From Pomphorhynchus laevis (lineage: Eukaryota; Acanthocephala; Palaeacanthocephala; Echinorhynchida; Pomphorhynchidae), in contig WNNJ02000749.1 in NCBI GenBank assembly GCA_012934845.2, positions 1 through 64,000 of the forward strand: 64,000 nt of DNA. The letters run 5' to 3'. Positions 13,601 to 24,117 of the stretch are shown here, piece after piece (position 1 is the first letter of the stretch; every line of letters begins with the position of its first letter). A model generated the notes under the pieces. It was not told where the DNA came from, made no database searches, and saw only the letters and a list, made by a program, of their open reading frames with translations. Made by a program: the position numbers and the translations under genes.

Positions 13601-15829
13601 CAATTTTGTTAAATTTAGTATAAATTTTATTAAATAAATGCATTATAAATTAATTCATCAGTTTATTTATTAGTTATTTTAACATTAATGTCACTCATGC
13701 ACTGAATTACTTAAATGAAGTAATAGATTGTGATTGATCAACGATTAATTTATAAACGACTAAAATGAACGATTAATCAATTTATTATTATAAAAATAAT
13801 AAAAAAATAATATTTTTTAATTTACTTTTTTAATTTAATATAAGAATGTCAATATTTGGAATATAAATAAAAAAATATTTTTATTATTTTAACCAAACTT
13901 GTTTACAATATTATATTCTATTTAATTATAATATTAATTATAATTAAATAATATTGTATGGTTATATTTATTGAATATAAAATAAATTATAATATTAATT
14001 AATAAATTTATTATTAAATTAAAAATATAAATTAACAAAATAAATTTATTTATTGTATATTTATTTTATTTATAGTTACTTTGAAAAATGCTGCCTAGAA
14101 TAATTTATGTAATAATAATTTAAATTTGTTTTTAATATTAAATGTCGTCAGTTATTAATTTCAAAATACAACAATCATTAACTATAATTATAACAGATAG
14201 CTTATCACAGACTGTATAACTTATCATAACATATATAATATATATAACATATATATTATAATATATACTATAACGTACCACAGATAACTTACCACAGACG
14301 AAAATATTCATCCACAAAAATATGTTTAAAGTGATGACAAGGTAAAAATACTTATAAAATGTGAATTAATAAATTTATATAAAGAATATATTATATATAT
14401 ATTTATAAGTAGTATTATTTATATTAAAACTATAATTAGTGACAAATTATTAATGTGCCACTAATTACACATTATTATTTAATGTGTAATAACACACCTT
14501 TAATTACACATTATTATTTAATGTGTAATAACACACCTTTAATTACACATTATTAATGCATGAAAATAATTATTATGTAATTATTAATAAATGTAATTAT
14601 TAATTATTATTCACTAATAATTTAATTAAATGCTATTTGTTTTCAATAAATTTATTTATCATTTTCTAAAAAATAAATGCCAATTGTTTTCACATTGAAT
14701 TTAGTCTAAATCTAAAGCTAAATTTAGATACACATTTTTATTTACATGGGTAAGATATAACGTATGTAATCTATGCTTGTACATACCTACATTGGCAAAC
14801 TTTGATGAGCAATGAGCACGGAGACGTTGAAAACACATTATGGTCATTGGTTCATCAGCGAGCGGTGCAAGATATGTAGCGAATAAGCCCATGAAATGTT
14901 CCATGTAATCGTTAAATCCGGTAAATAGAAAGCAATGTGGATCTTTTCTAACTGACTCTTGACAGTAGGTTACAAATCGTTTATTCAGGCAAACCAGCTC
15001 TTCAGCGAAACATTTTGTGCTTTCTTCGCTATCATGTGATTGTAGAATTTGGCGACGATCTGCAAGCTCAGCAATAAGTGTTTCGTTTTGTGTTCTAGAA
15101 GGTCGATCGATTGGTCGGGCAGACAATATGCCTCGAGCAAATTTACTAGTCATTTCCTAAACGTCTCGGCAATTATACAACAGAAAAAATGATTTAGAAA
15201 GAATAGTTTTATATAATTGTAAATTATGAATTATAGAATAATTATATAATAAATAACGATTAACCTTTTAATTAATCAATATATTATTAATAAACAAGTT
15301 ATCGTTACTTATAGTTAGCATCTTATCGCATTAAATTCGTTCTTCATTCCGCTAACCCTGTTTCTACCTGTTCATATCCCGGATGGGATATGAACAGGTA
15401 GAAACAAATTTATTAATCGTAAATTTGAATTACGATTTTTATTGTAACATATGAATTATAGAATAATTATATAATATATAACGATTAATAATAGAAATAA
15501 TAATATGAATTATATGAAATATATAATATTTTTAATCCTCAATATTACCAATTATTTTAAGTATTTAATAAATAACTTACATAACTTTGTGGCAGATAAC
15601 AAAATGATAAATTAATATTATACCAAAATTGATATTATAAATTATATTGTATTATTTAACTTATATTATTCAATTGATAAACTAAATTCAAATTACTTTT
15701 TTTTAATTTAGAACATAAATTAATTACAGAGAGACAATACTTTGTCTCATATAAAAGACAAAAGACTTGGCGGCATACCCGTTGATCAACACAGTCATCG
15801 CTATCGTCCGCACATTTGCGTTTAGACAT
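4684..15829 (-). CDS. Split host gene, NUP50-like N-terminal region (3' exons not found)
   Basis: Six minus-strand exons with GT-AG borders splice in phase: 15779-15829 (ATG at 15829), 14787-15156, 13457-13515, 11280-11432, 7588-7722, 4684-4787. The phases at the five junctions are 0,1,0,0,0, and about 290 residues result. The protein starts MSKRKCADDSDD. Residues about 55-95 contain LNKRFVTYCQESVRKDPHCF followed by FNDYMEHF. This resembles the NUP50 pattern in which a segment ending in NP and a hydrophobic run is followed by F-x-DY-x-x-HL. Later exons hold NFNFNTSTSTL and HPVFGVAANA, sparse FG-type motifs. NUP50 is a nuclear-pore basket protein that helps importin-alpha recycling and ends in a Ran-binding domain. 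That domain is not seen here. The exon structure is seen in the sequence; the NUP50 identity is tentative (about 0.45). Confidence 0.7.
5239..5375. repeat. Minisatellite, about 57-bp unit, first cluster
   Basis: Repeats of a unit containing AAACCCATTTG, then ACGGGCA, then ATTGGTTTAT-like sequence. Each unit is partly self-complementary (AACCCA against TGGGTT). Copies differ by several bases. The same unit recurs at 5650-5775. Confidence 0.7.
5650..5775. repeat. Minisatellite, about 57-bp unit, second cluster
   Basis: Two to three units of the repeat seen at 5239-5375, here with AACCCATTCGCCACGGGTAA. They are separated from the first cluster by about 270 bp of AT-rich sequence. Confidence 0.7.
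6241..6455. repeat. Inverted repeat carrying a hammerhead-type motif
   Basis: Arms of about 95-100 bp (6243-6350 and 6356-6455) are reverse complements with few mismatches. The outer ends read AAAATCTTTATGGAATGAAG and CTTCGTTCCATAAAGATTTT. The right arm carries a hammerhead core. The left arm carries its decayed reverse complement. It lies in intron 5 of the NUP50-like gene. Confidence 0.85.
6360..6391 (+). ncRNA. Hammerhead ribozyme-like motif
   Basis: CTGACGA (6360-6366) is followed by a T, then GATAGC (6368-6373), loop AGTA, GCTATC (6378-6383), GAAA (6384-6387) and TATC. This is the full hammerhead core CUGANGA / stem II / GAAA. A minimal, self-complementary stem III (ATAT) and an AUC cleavage triplet follow. 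Stem I would pair the bases before CTGACGA with GGA after the cleavage site and is only about 3 bp. Such minimal hammerheads are known from Penelope-like and related retroelements. Confidence 0.7.
6600..6748. other. Unassigned GC-richer island
   Basis: About 150 bp of clearly higher GC inside AT-rich intronic DNA (CGCTGGAAGCGCCGAACAGG near its start). An open frame on the plus strand runs through it but resembles no family I recognise. It has no splice signals that fit the minus-strand gene. It may be a remnant of a transposon or processed sequence. Confidence 0.35.
6790..7000. repeat. Short direct repeats (ATTGGCAATTGTATT)
   Basis: The motif ATATTGGCAATTGTATT recurs at least four times at about 6815-6850 and 6940-6980. 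It is followed by GTATTTATAA in both clusters, a duplicated segment of about 45 bp. Confidence 0.6.
7864..7895 (-). ncRNA. Hammerhead-like motif, stem II weakened
   Basis: On the minus strand: CTGAAGA (7895-7889), T, CCTAAC, loop AGAA, GTTTAC, GAAA (7871-7868), TATC. The core boxes are intact, but only the three loop-side pairs of stem II remain. TTTT before the core can pair with AAAA after the cleavage site. It is in the sense orientation of the host gene's intron 4. Confidence 0.55.
7926..7948 (+). ncRNA. Truncated hammerhead-like motif
   Basis: CTGAAGA (7926-7932), T, CCTAAC, AGAA, GTTA, after which the sequence changes into an RTE fragment before the GAAA box. It has the same layout as its neighbours at 7864 and 8328, so it is a fragment rather than a working motif. 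Confidence 0.5.
7948..8170 (+). mobile_element. RTE LINE 3' fragment
   Basis: Reads [20 protein letters not shown] and neighbouring residues in a plus-strand frame. This is the conserved RTE C-terminal segment also present at 2215-2260 (SRLRWYGHVMRA). Short and broken; sandwiched between hammerhead-bearing end copies. Confidence 0.75.
8328..8355 (+). ncRNA. Hammerhead-like motif with a different stem II
   Basis: TTGAAGA (8328-8334; C3 of CUGANGA reads T), T, GCTAAC (8336-8341), loop AGAA, GTTAGC (8346-8351), GAAA (8352-8355). Stem II is a perfect 6-bp helix but has a different sequence from the GATAGC/GCTATC helix at 6360 and 24261. This suggests that pairing has been kept. Confidence 0.55.
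8570..8828 (+). mobile_element. RTE LINE 3' end fragment
   Basis: Plus-strand pieces read RRINIMK, LRWYGHVLRANNRTKW in shifted frames and end TIRDKR-stop, then a short A-rich tail (AATAAAAAGAAGA). The end matches the VIRDKR-stop of the RTE at 1-2470. Several frame breaks; a separate, diverged subfamily. Confidence 0.8.
8829..9360. other. AT-rich intronic sequence
   Basis: No gene seen. Part of intron 4 of the NUP50-like gene. The segment 9283-9340 (AAGGAATAAAATACATTC onward) matches part of the 256-262-bp tandem unit at 10283-10920. Confidence 0.5.
9415..9525 (+). repeat. Solitary copy of the 10-kb foldback arm
   Basis: About 105 bp (CTGATGAGGTCCATCC through AAACCGACCA) matches both arms of the foldback at 9895-10315 with roughly 90% identity. 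GGACCGAAA lies just upstream at 9383. Confidence 0.75.
9895..10315. repeat. Large foldback (inverted) repeat
   Basis: Two arms of about 170 bp (9900-10085 and 10140-10310) are near-perfect reverse complements around a spacer of about 55 bp. The arms contain CACGAGCCGCTATTCTTAAC, GGTTTGATATTATCCTCGTG and CTATCAGCATCACTG. The outer parts are AT-rich (GATTATTATATATTATATTA). No coding frame. In intron 4 of the NUP50-like gene; likely a foldback or MITE-like element. Confidence 0.85.
10283..10920. repeat. Tandem repeat, 256-262-bp unit
   Basis: Units start with CAATATTTTAATATCATAAT at 10283, 10539 and 10801 (the last is partial). Each has ATTCCATTGACTAGATAATT, ATGGATAGCAGACATCC, TTTTGGCATTTTGACACAC and GAATGAAATACATTCTATAA. 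Pieces recur alone at 9283-9340 and 12780-12865, so this is a dispersed family with a local tandem run. Confidence 0.85.
11500..11640. repeat. Direct and inverted short repeats
   Basis: TTAGAGTATAACAGACACA occurs twice, and TAGTGGCTATTTATT occurs in both orientations, giving a hairpin (AATAGCCACTA against TAGTGGCTATT). In intron 3 of the NUP50-like gene. Confidence 0.65.
11641..13456. other. Intron 3 of the NUP50-like gene, rest
   Basis: Mostly featureless AT-rich sequence. 12780-12865 is a stray piece of the 260-bp repeat with the hairpin CCACTTTTGGAAAAAGTGG. Confidence 0.5.
14461..14562. repeat. 50-bp palindromic tandem repeat
   Basis: Two and a half copies of a 50-bp unit. Each is a near-perfect palindrome, ATTACACATT with AATGTGTAAT around an AT loop, joined by AACACACCTTTA. 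In intron 2 of the NUP50-like gene. Confidence 0.75.
15157..15778. other. Intron 1 of the NUP50-like gene
   Basis: AT-rich sequence with a perfect hairpin at about 15363-15404 (TTTCTACCTGTTCATATCCC facing GGGATATGAACAGGTAGAAA). Nothing coding. Confidence 0.5.
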
Positions 15830-16620
15830 TCGATCTAGAAAAACAGGATTCAAATGAGAATGAAAAAAGCAAAAACTGTTGGTATCTGAAGCATTTGTAC
15901 TATAGTAATGACAACGGAACGTGGATTTCACAAAAAAATCTGATCGAAGATTCATTTGGTTAACGTTAGTAGGAATGAAGCTAAATCAATGAATTAAAGT
16001 TTTTTTGATTTACGAAAACGCAAATTGGTAAATTAGAGTTGTTTGTGGTCTATGAATTTGGATGTAGTCTGCAGGCTTTGCAACAAATGTTGGTTCGTTT
16101 GCTGGTCTGACGGGTACATTGTTATAGAATTTACAACAACTTCATTCTTAATACGTCACGAACACTTTGAGCAGTGATCGTGATGTTGTCCATATTATTA
16201 ATAATAATTGAAGACTAGCGTTTTACCGATCAACAATTACTAATATATGCCAATAACACTATCAAGCTGTTTTATCTTGAATCTAGTAATCGACGGCCAT
16301 AAAAGAGAAGCTGATCAGTAGCATGAATAAGGGTCATAGATAAGAAACACGAAGATAAAAATAGTACACTCAATTGATTGGCATTATAAACAAAACTCAA
16401 ATTATAACATTTTATCGCGAATTAAATTTTTGTAAGTCTTTGAATATCATTTTCATATGAATATCAAATCCTCTATGACAAATATTTCAACAAAATTCCT
16501 AATATCTTAAACTACAAAGGAGTTATACAGGCCACTGTTCTACCTATTCAAAAAGCGTTGATCGAACCCAACATTTATAAAATGTATTAATGGGAATCAA
16601 GAAACTTTCTTTATTCACCC
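15830..16620. other. Upstream region between NUP50-like gene and next LINE
   Basis: Contains the 5' flank of the minus-strand gene. An acceptor-like TTTCTAG lies at 15833-15839 just before the ATG, so an untranslated first exon or a leader addition is possible. No coding sequence recognised. Confidence 0.4.
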
Positions 16621-16624
16621 AATT

Positions 16625-16943
16625 TAATCTTCCACGTTAAGGGGTTTCTCGATCATTTCATTCTACTGAAAATCCACGTTAAAAAGTAAAAATTTATTTT
16701 CTGATAATGTTCAAGCACTGAATGTTGCCTCATTATTCCTCTCCTAAACCCATTGTATTCCTCATCCAACAAATTGGCCATGTTTCTATCAAATTGCTCG
16801 CATTCTAATGATCCAACATTTCATAACGGCAAATAATCTTCCACGTTAAGGGGTTTCTCGATCATTTCATTCTACTGAAAATCCACGCCAAAAAGTAAAA
16901 ATTTATTTTCTGATAATGTTCAAGCACTAAATGTTGCCTCATT
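16625..16943 (+). repeat. Direct repeat in the LINE F leader
   Basis: Two 110-bp copies, offset 209 bp, starting TAATCTTCCACGTTAAGGGG and ending near ATGTTGCCTCATT, with only a few differences. Immediately upstream of ORF1, so probably duplicated 5' UTR or promoter sequence of the element. Confidence 0.85.
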
Positions 16944-17004
16944 TAGTGTTGCCACATTTTCGAATGTTGCCTAATTCGCTACTTATGAATATAAGTCGCT
17001 ACTT

Positions 17005-17622
17005 ATGAATATAAGTAGCGAATCTAACGCGAAGAGTTCACGTAATTTTACTACGTCTCCTTTCTTTGCTCAAGTTTTAAGGCCCGCTGTTACTCGATCG
17101 GTTCTTGCTACATCGCAGATTAATAAGGACGCTTCTCCGTTGAAAATTTTGCAAGAAGCGGAGAGAGACTCTAGACGCCCTGCTAATGTTATTATTCGCG
17201 GTTTGCCAGTATCACAAGCGGAAGAGAATGAAATACGGAAAATGATTTCTTTAATCGATGTAGAGGTTGGATATGTCCCATTGCGTGCGCGTAGGTTCAA
17301 AGCTCTTAAGAATGAATATCCTCAATGGCTCCTTCGTACTAAAAACGAGTTTATTTCAGAATCGATCCTCAGAAACAGCAAGCACCCAAAAAATAGTGAT
17401 GATTATAAGCAGGTTTTTGTACATCTTGATCTCTCGCCTGTCGAACAATGTGCTAGTAAAGCACTTGTTGCCCAACTTAAGGATACGAGAACAAAACATC
17501 CGTCTGAGCACTATGTTATTAGAAACAATCGTATCGTTCGGCTGGGAAAGATGAGTCATCTGATTGATAATCCTACTTATAGTGAGGTAGGAATAGTGTC
17601 GGTAGAAAAGTCTTCAATATGA
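17005..17622 (+). CDS. LINE F ORF1 protein, intact
   Basis: 205 residues from the ATG at 17005. Residues about 50-200 look like a LINE ORF1 nucleic-acid binding domain: an RRM-like strand (NVIIRGLPVS), a basic stretch (LRARRFKAL), then YKQVFVHLDLSPVEQ and HYVIRNNRIVRLG. No CCHC knuckle is present. ORF1 proteins bind element RNA and act as chaperones during target-primed reverse transcription. It has stayed open although ORF2 downstream is decayed, which could be chance. Confidence 0.75.
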   Translation: MNISSESNAKSSRNFTTSPFFAQVLRPAVTRSVLATSQINKDASPLKILQEAERDSRRPANVIIRGLPVSQAEENEIRKMISLIDVEVGYVPLRARRFKALKNEYPQWLLRTKNEFISESILRNSKHPKNSDDYKQVFVHLDLSPVEQCASKALVAQLKDTRTKHPSEHYVIRNNRIVRLGKMSHLIDNPTYSEVGIVSVEKSSI

Positions 17623-20154
17623 CTAAAACCAAATTCTCCAATTGTAGAGTCTGGATCCGATTTCATTGACCTACGTCGGTTTTGCTGTTTAATGTAGAAG
17701 ATATAGAAACACTTAAAAAAGGATTTAGTGATTACCTTTTATCTTTTGACATCATAGTACTTTTGGAAACTTTCGCTACCTCTTTTATAAGATAAAATTC
17801 ATTTTATACTTTTGAAATTTTAGCTACTCTAGGCGATCGCGGTCGACAGCGTAGAGGTGTATTTTTGGCTATCAACAGACTTGAGATATTGGTCTTTTAA
17901 GACTACGGAAAACGCGATTTATCTTAATTCGTTAAATTTGGTAATAATTGCTTGTTATTTCAGTCCTTCCTTGAGAGCATGCGATATTATCGGTTAGTTG
18001 TATGAACTTCTTGTAGATGTTTCATATCATACACCTATCGTAATTGCTGGTGACTTTAACGCCAATCATAGTCGCTCCGCTCAGAAACTTGATTTATTGA
18101 AAAAGTTCTTTGTGTCTCACGATTCAACCCTTTTTGCTTTCATTGAAAGCTGGACATATGAATTTGGATAATCTAAAAGTTGTCTTGATTTAATTTTGCT
18201 AATTTTGGGATACATAATGTGTGTCTAGATTTTGATTCTATTTAGGCGCTACATCGCGAACATAAGCCAGTGATATATATTCTAGAGGGCTTTGTGGCAT
18301 GCCGTAGTACTTACCAATCTGTTACCAATCGTCTTTTAATTCTAAGGATTGTGTTCTTTATTGCCATTTAATTGACCAAAATCATCTTAATCATAGTTTT
18401 GACATAGACGAAATTGAGTTTAGTTTATTTAAGATGTCCTCCTGTAAATCAGCGGGAATATACCAATTGTGTGTAGAACACATGATACAGACCTTCTGCT
18501 TAGTTTCGGACTATTGGCTATTTTCTTCAATGTTATTCTTAGAGGTCGCCCTATACCACTTGGATGGCGTGATGACATAATCAAGGTAATCTACAAGGGC
18601 TCAGGGGACCCTTCGTGTAAAGACTCGTACAGAGGGATAGCGCTACTTAATCATGCATATAAAGTTTTATCGAATTTAATGGCGTTGTGTTTGCTACGGT
18701 TTCGCAGTGATTTGTTACCATCTGAACAACATAGGTTACGTAGAGGTTATTAGACACTCATCGCTCTTCAAATTCTAAGGTCAAAGGTTCTGGATACTAT
18801 ACGTCAGCATTCCTCCTTGTACGCAGTGTTTATCCATTTTGCTAAGGTCTTTGATTCTATATATAGAGTGTTGCTTTTGTCAAAGCCTCATAAAGAAGTG
18901 AACGTTTATGGTGATTTTCTATTACTTCTCGAAAGGATCTTAGCGCCTAGTTCATTACGAATTTTTGATGGCGTGAATTACTCCAAAATATTTACCACAA
19001 GTTGTGGAGTACAACAGGGAGATCCGCTTAGCCCGTTATTATTCTCTAATTTTGGACCTTCAAAATTTTATTCGTTAATCAGTATCAAATGTTACAACTA
19101 TATTGTATGCGGATGATTTAGCCTTGATAACATTAAATAAGGATTACGCTCAATTGGCTATTTCTGCCATGTTAAATTATTGCGAAACTAATGGGCTCAT
19201 TATTAATACAGAAAAATCCAAAATTATAAAATTCAGAAAAGGTGGACGTTGTCGTCGTGATGACGTGCTGTATATCAGGAACAATATTTTAGAGTTCGTG
19301 TCAACATATAAGTATCTTAAATTTTTGCTTAGCTCGCGATGGTCATTCAAGACTCATCTATTGAAACAGTCCGCAAAAGTATTGAAATCTACGAATGCTA
19401 CTTCTAAACTTGGATTACTTTCGTTTGAGGGTGCGGTTAGTTACTTTAACATAATGCTGCTACCTATTTTGAGTTATGGGATTACATGTTTCTGGAACGA
19501 TTTGTTACCGAAGGATTTTCAGATAATTGACAAATGTTTCTGGCGATTCCTAAAGCGTGTGGTAGGAGTCTCGCCCAAAGTTTCCTCTACGGTGGTGGCC
19601 GTGCTTAGTAGATCAACACCCTTGCCAGTAAAAATATTAAATGATTTACATCTTGACTCTACAGATGCATATTTAGAAAACCGATATCTTTTTGATTCCA
19701 AAGTCAGTAAATTAGATCCTGATATATTCTGTTCCCCCTGATTACACACAATCCACTTGGAGGAACCAAACTATCACAAACGTTCGCTTATCTGGCGTCT
19801 ATTATTAGATGGATATCATTTAAAATTTTGCATTATTCGGCTTCCTTTCCACTCTCGCACCTTCAGATGAAAATGTCGGTTTTGCTCATTATCTTGGTCT
19901 TCTCTGCTACATGTTTTTAAGTCTCCATACTTATCCTCTTTGCCATAAAAACTTATTGACTAGGGAAAGTTGTGCTTGTGATTAAGCTTATGCATTTCAT
20001 TGTACTAACATTACAGTTTTTATACGCCATGCTGGCTACCTCAGTTTATTTATTTTGTTTGATTATTTTGATCACTATGCTACTGTTTCTGTTAAAGTGC
20101 TTTTGTATGTTACCCGAAGCCGAGAGGCGTTAAAAGGAAAATAAAACCGCTGCA

Positions 20155-20811
20155 TTATTATATGTCGACTTCCAAGGGAGCTGAAGCTCGTAAGAAAGCA
20201 TCACATCGAATAAAAAACATAAAAAAACGAAAACATCAAGAGTTCACTAGGTCAAGCTTTGAGCGTTATTTGAATTGCGCAGCAGAAGAGCTGTTGATCA
20301 CACCAGGTGATAATCCATTTCATCGTTTACAGACGCGATTCATCACTGTCGTACAATTTGTTCGATGCTTTGAGCGATGCTACAAACATAGCTCGTGTCT
20401 ACGTAACATTGAAGATTCACGAACACAGAACAATTGTTTACACGGATGGTTAGGCACGCGCAGCGACATCCACACTAGTGTAAGATCTGCAATCAACAGA
20501 TCGCATTCAATAGATCTTATACCCAATGCCTCTAGTCTAACTGGATAAGGAATGGAGCGAGTTGCCGGAACCAAGTGCGTGGCTCTTCTCAAAATGTTGT
20601 CGAATTCACTCAATTCTGATTTCAGTTGAGGGTGTGTCGCGTGAGATGCATAGAGCATATGTGATTTTAAGAGACTCGAATATGCAATGCGTAAAGCCTT
20701 TGGCTCAAGTCGTCTAACGTTTCGATGAAGAAATCCTAAAATTCGACGGCATTTTGCAATAGTCGCAGAATAATGAAGACGAGATTTTAAATTGGAGGAG
20801 ATAACAATCAC
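20155..20811 (-). mobile_element. CR1-like LINE 3' fragment
   Basis: Minus-strand frame 20811-20380 reads CRRILGFLHRNVR, SHMLYASHATHP, NILRRATHLVPATRSIPY and LEALGIRSIECD. This is the post-catalytic (thumb) region of CR1-type reverse transcriptases. Frames shift after 20380. Its truncated end meets the truncated 5' end of family C copy C1 at 20811. Confidence 0.85.
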
Positions 20812-23800
20812 TCAACTCTAATCTGCCCGCATCGAAAAACGCCGTCGCGAGAAAAACGGCAAAACATCTCTCTCCATCCGAAACATCGACAGAAATATTC
20901 AAATTGTCTGCACCCGCCCAAAAATTCGATGGCGCTCCATCTCCCTATGTGTCGCATCCACTAGCCCCTGCCACCACTACACACGATTTCCGCCTCGGCC
21001 TCCTCAACACTAGATCTATTCTCAATAAATCCGATCTCATCCTCAACTTATTCACTAAGCAAATCCATCGATATCTTCTGCCTCACCGAATCCTAGCACC
21101 CAATTCTGACGACCTCTCCATCCGCCGTTTGCTCTCTGCCGGTTGCTCACTAGTCGAATCCGCTCGCCCTCTTAGCAAATCCCCTTCTAAATTCTCTAAT
21201 CATGGCGACATTGTCGCATTCGCTCGTCACCCCGCGTCTCATCGCAAAATCACTTCCTATTTCAGTCCTTGCTCGTTTGAACTGCTCACTTGTCATTCTT
21301 CTAACCCGATCACTCTAGATCTCGCCATTGTATACCGTCCTGGTTCATCAGCTCCTACATCCTTATTTTTTTTACCGAACTCGCTGACCTTCTGTCCCAC
21401 TGTTCTTTGTCCTCAATCCATTCAACCGTTCTTGCGACTTCAACATCCGCCTTGACCGCCCCTCTTCCACCGAGTCAATCCAGTTCATCAACATTCTATC
21501 CAACTATAACTACAAACCTATATCCACTGCCTCCACACATATCCTTGGTGGGGCACTCAACATCATCGCTGTCCCCGATCATTTTGCTGCCTACACCTCA
21601 CTGTCCATCTCTGATAATGGTCTATTCGATCACTTTGTCGTCACCCTTGATCTCACTCACAACCACATCCCTCCTCACAAACCTACAATCCTACGTCGCC
21701 CTTGGAGAAATCTTGACCTCTCCCTTCTTCGCTCTGCCTTACTCAAATCGTCTCTATCCTATCCCACAATAACATATTCATCTCCTCACGATCTCGCCTT
21801 TCTTTTCGACTCTGAACTCACATCCACTCTCGATATTCTCTTGCCCTTCAAGTCTCACCCACACCGACGGTTGCACCGTGCCCCATGGTTTGACATTCAA
21901 TGCCTACTCTCAAAACGTCGAATCCGCCATGCTTTTCGAGTCTATCACCGCTCTCTCAGACGCGATTTCCGCTCGATCACTCCGTCTTTCCGTGATTCCT
22001 ATCTTGCTCTTCGCCGGTCTCATCTCAACCTACTACGTACCAAATGCAAATCCTTCTGGCAGCATAAAATCATCACTTCATTCAACTCTAAGACTCTCTG
22101 GCATACTTTTAACTCAATCCTTGCTCGCTCCTCTTCGCCGTGCAACATCAATCCCCATGATTATTCGTCATTTCTCCAGACTAAAGTATCCACGTTGATC
22201 TCTCACAGCCCGGTCTCCATCCTATCCCACTCGGCCCCGCCTTCCGAAGGCGGGGCCGGAACTCTTTCATCTTCTCCCTGTCTCACCTTCCGAAGTCTCA
22301 TCTGTTCTCATGTTCTTGCCCAGCAAAACCTCACTTGCCGATCCCATGCATACCCACATACTTAAATCCATATGCTCATCGATATCTCTTTTTCTCACAA
22401 CCTTGTTTAACTCGTCCATCCGCAGTCGTATTTTCCCTTCACACTGAAAATCCGCAATCGTTCGTCTCCTCCTTAAGAAACAATCGCTTGACACCTCTCT
22501 TCCTTCTAGCTATCGCCCATTTCACTACTCCCTACTCTTTCTAAGCTCTTAGAACGCCTCATCTTAATACAGATCGACGCTTATCTCTCCTCATCCAATC
22601 TGTACCCTTCTTTCCAATCCGCTTTCCGCTCTAATCACTCTACAGAAATCGCATACATAAAAGTGTACAACGACTTACTCAATCTCGAGACAAGGCTCTA
22701 TATAGTGTTCTCATCTCCCTCGACCTCTCCTACGCATTCGACATTGTCGACCACTCCGTCCTTTTTTCGCGCCTTCGTTATGATTACGGCTTTTCTTCCT
22801 CCTCCGTAGCATGCTTTGCCTCATATATATTCAACCGTTCCTTTCGCGTCTGTTCTAATTCATCATCCTCCCCTCCCATCCCTATCTGTTGCGGGGTCCC
22901 ACAAGGTTCAGTCCTAGGTCCTTTGCTTTTCTCTCTTCTGCTTGGCGATCGCTCTCCGTTTATCAAACCTTTTCCTTTAACGTCATGCAATACGCCGATG
23001 ACATCATCATCTATGCTCATGCACCCGCACATCGCATACACGATATCGGCAATTCTGCCTCCAACTGTTTTTTTTTCTATCTACGAACGTTTCTCTAATC
23101 TCCATCTCGTTCTAAACCCCGACAAGTCTAAAATAATGTGGATCCTGCCCTGTAAACCAAACATATCTCCTCCCACTGTATCTTTTGCCTCATCGATCAT
23201 CCCCATAGTCCACAATCTCACTTTCTTAGGCTTCCATTTCGATGATCACCTTTCCCTTAAACCCTTCGTCCGTGACAAGGTCCGCTCGTCTAACTTAATT
23301 CTTCGTGACATCCGCCGTATCCGCTTCATTTTCGACTCACGTTCTTGTATGTCTCTTCTGTCATCGCTTCTTTTCCCTAAAAATCGATTACTGCCTTAGC
23401 CTTTTCGCCAATTCTCCAAAATTCATCATCCTACCCATACAACGAATAATCAACACCGCCGTTCGAGTGCTCTGTCGTCTCCGTCGCTTCGACCACATAT
23501 CCATATATATTGCCCAACTCTCCTGGTCCACCATCCGCATCCGCATCAAACTCCGCCTTCTTCTCGTAACTTTTCGTCTCATCGCTGTTGGCACCCCATC
23601 GTTCATCAACCTTTCTTTCTTAGACGACACTCGCCCCACCTCGCTTTCGCTTCGTTCCCGTCATACCCTCTTACTCCACGTTCCCAATTACTCCAACAAC
23701 TATGGTCTTTGATCCTTCCTCGTCGCCGCCTCACTCGCCTTGAATCAATCCGATCTCATCCTCAACTTATTCACTAAGTTGTTCCCTCCTTTATCACATT

Positions 23801-23870
23801 CAAACACCTCCTCCGTTCACACCCTCTCTACACATGATGTGTCGAGAACAAACATTTTTTAATGCTTTAA
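20811..23870 (+). mobile_element. CR1/L2-like LINE, family C copy C1, 5'-truncated
   Basis: Begins inside ORF1 (SSARIEKRRRE at about 20822), matching 63894-64000 almost base for base. Endonuclease: LGLLNTRSILNKSDLI near 21000. Reverse transcriptase: MQYADDIIIYAH near 22985, FLGFHFDDHLSLKPF near 23230, INTAVRVLCRLRRFDH near 23450. The end reads FKHLLRSHPLYT-stop near 23830. Several frameshifts split it. GC-rich, pyrimidine-rich coding strand unlike the host DNA. A 33-nt segment of the endonuclease region is repeated near its end (see findings). Confidence 0.9.
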
Positions 23871-24057
23871 ATTGTAAATTTTATAAGAAAAATGTCACAC
23901 TTAACCTATAATTTAAATAAACAAATTTTAATTGATAGAGACCAAGTAGAGGAAAACGGATTAATTTAGGCAACAATTTATTTGTTGCCTAAATTATTTA
24001 TTTTCTCTCTACCTAGTATGTTTCTATTTATAAAGAACTGAATTTAGTAAACAATAC
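23871..24057. other. AT-rich spacer
   Basis: No gene. Contains a short inverted repeat (TTTAGGCAACAATTTATTTG with its complement nearby) at about 23966-23992. Confidence 0.4.
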
Positions 24058-24117
24058 TTATATATTATTACAGGAACGAAAAAGAAGAAAATATCCTTTA
24101 TTTGATATAAATTCTAT

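Larger units (their letters stand above)
16625..20150 (+). mobile_element. Decayed LINE F (I/Jockey/R1-like), two ORFs
   Basis: The leader has a 110-bp direct repeat (16625-16734 and 16834-16943), then ORF1 (17005-17622), then a broken ORF2. Endonuclease: PIVIAGDFNANHS near 18035-18070 and HREHKPVIY near 18250. Reverse transcriptase: YRGIALLNHAYKVLSNL, CGVQQGDPLSPLLF, LYADDLALITL and a thumb to 19741. A CRFC zinc-knuckle-like motif follows near 19870. Several frameshifts and stops break ORF2, while ORF1 is open. Clade placement is tentative. Confidence 0.85.
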
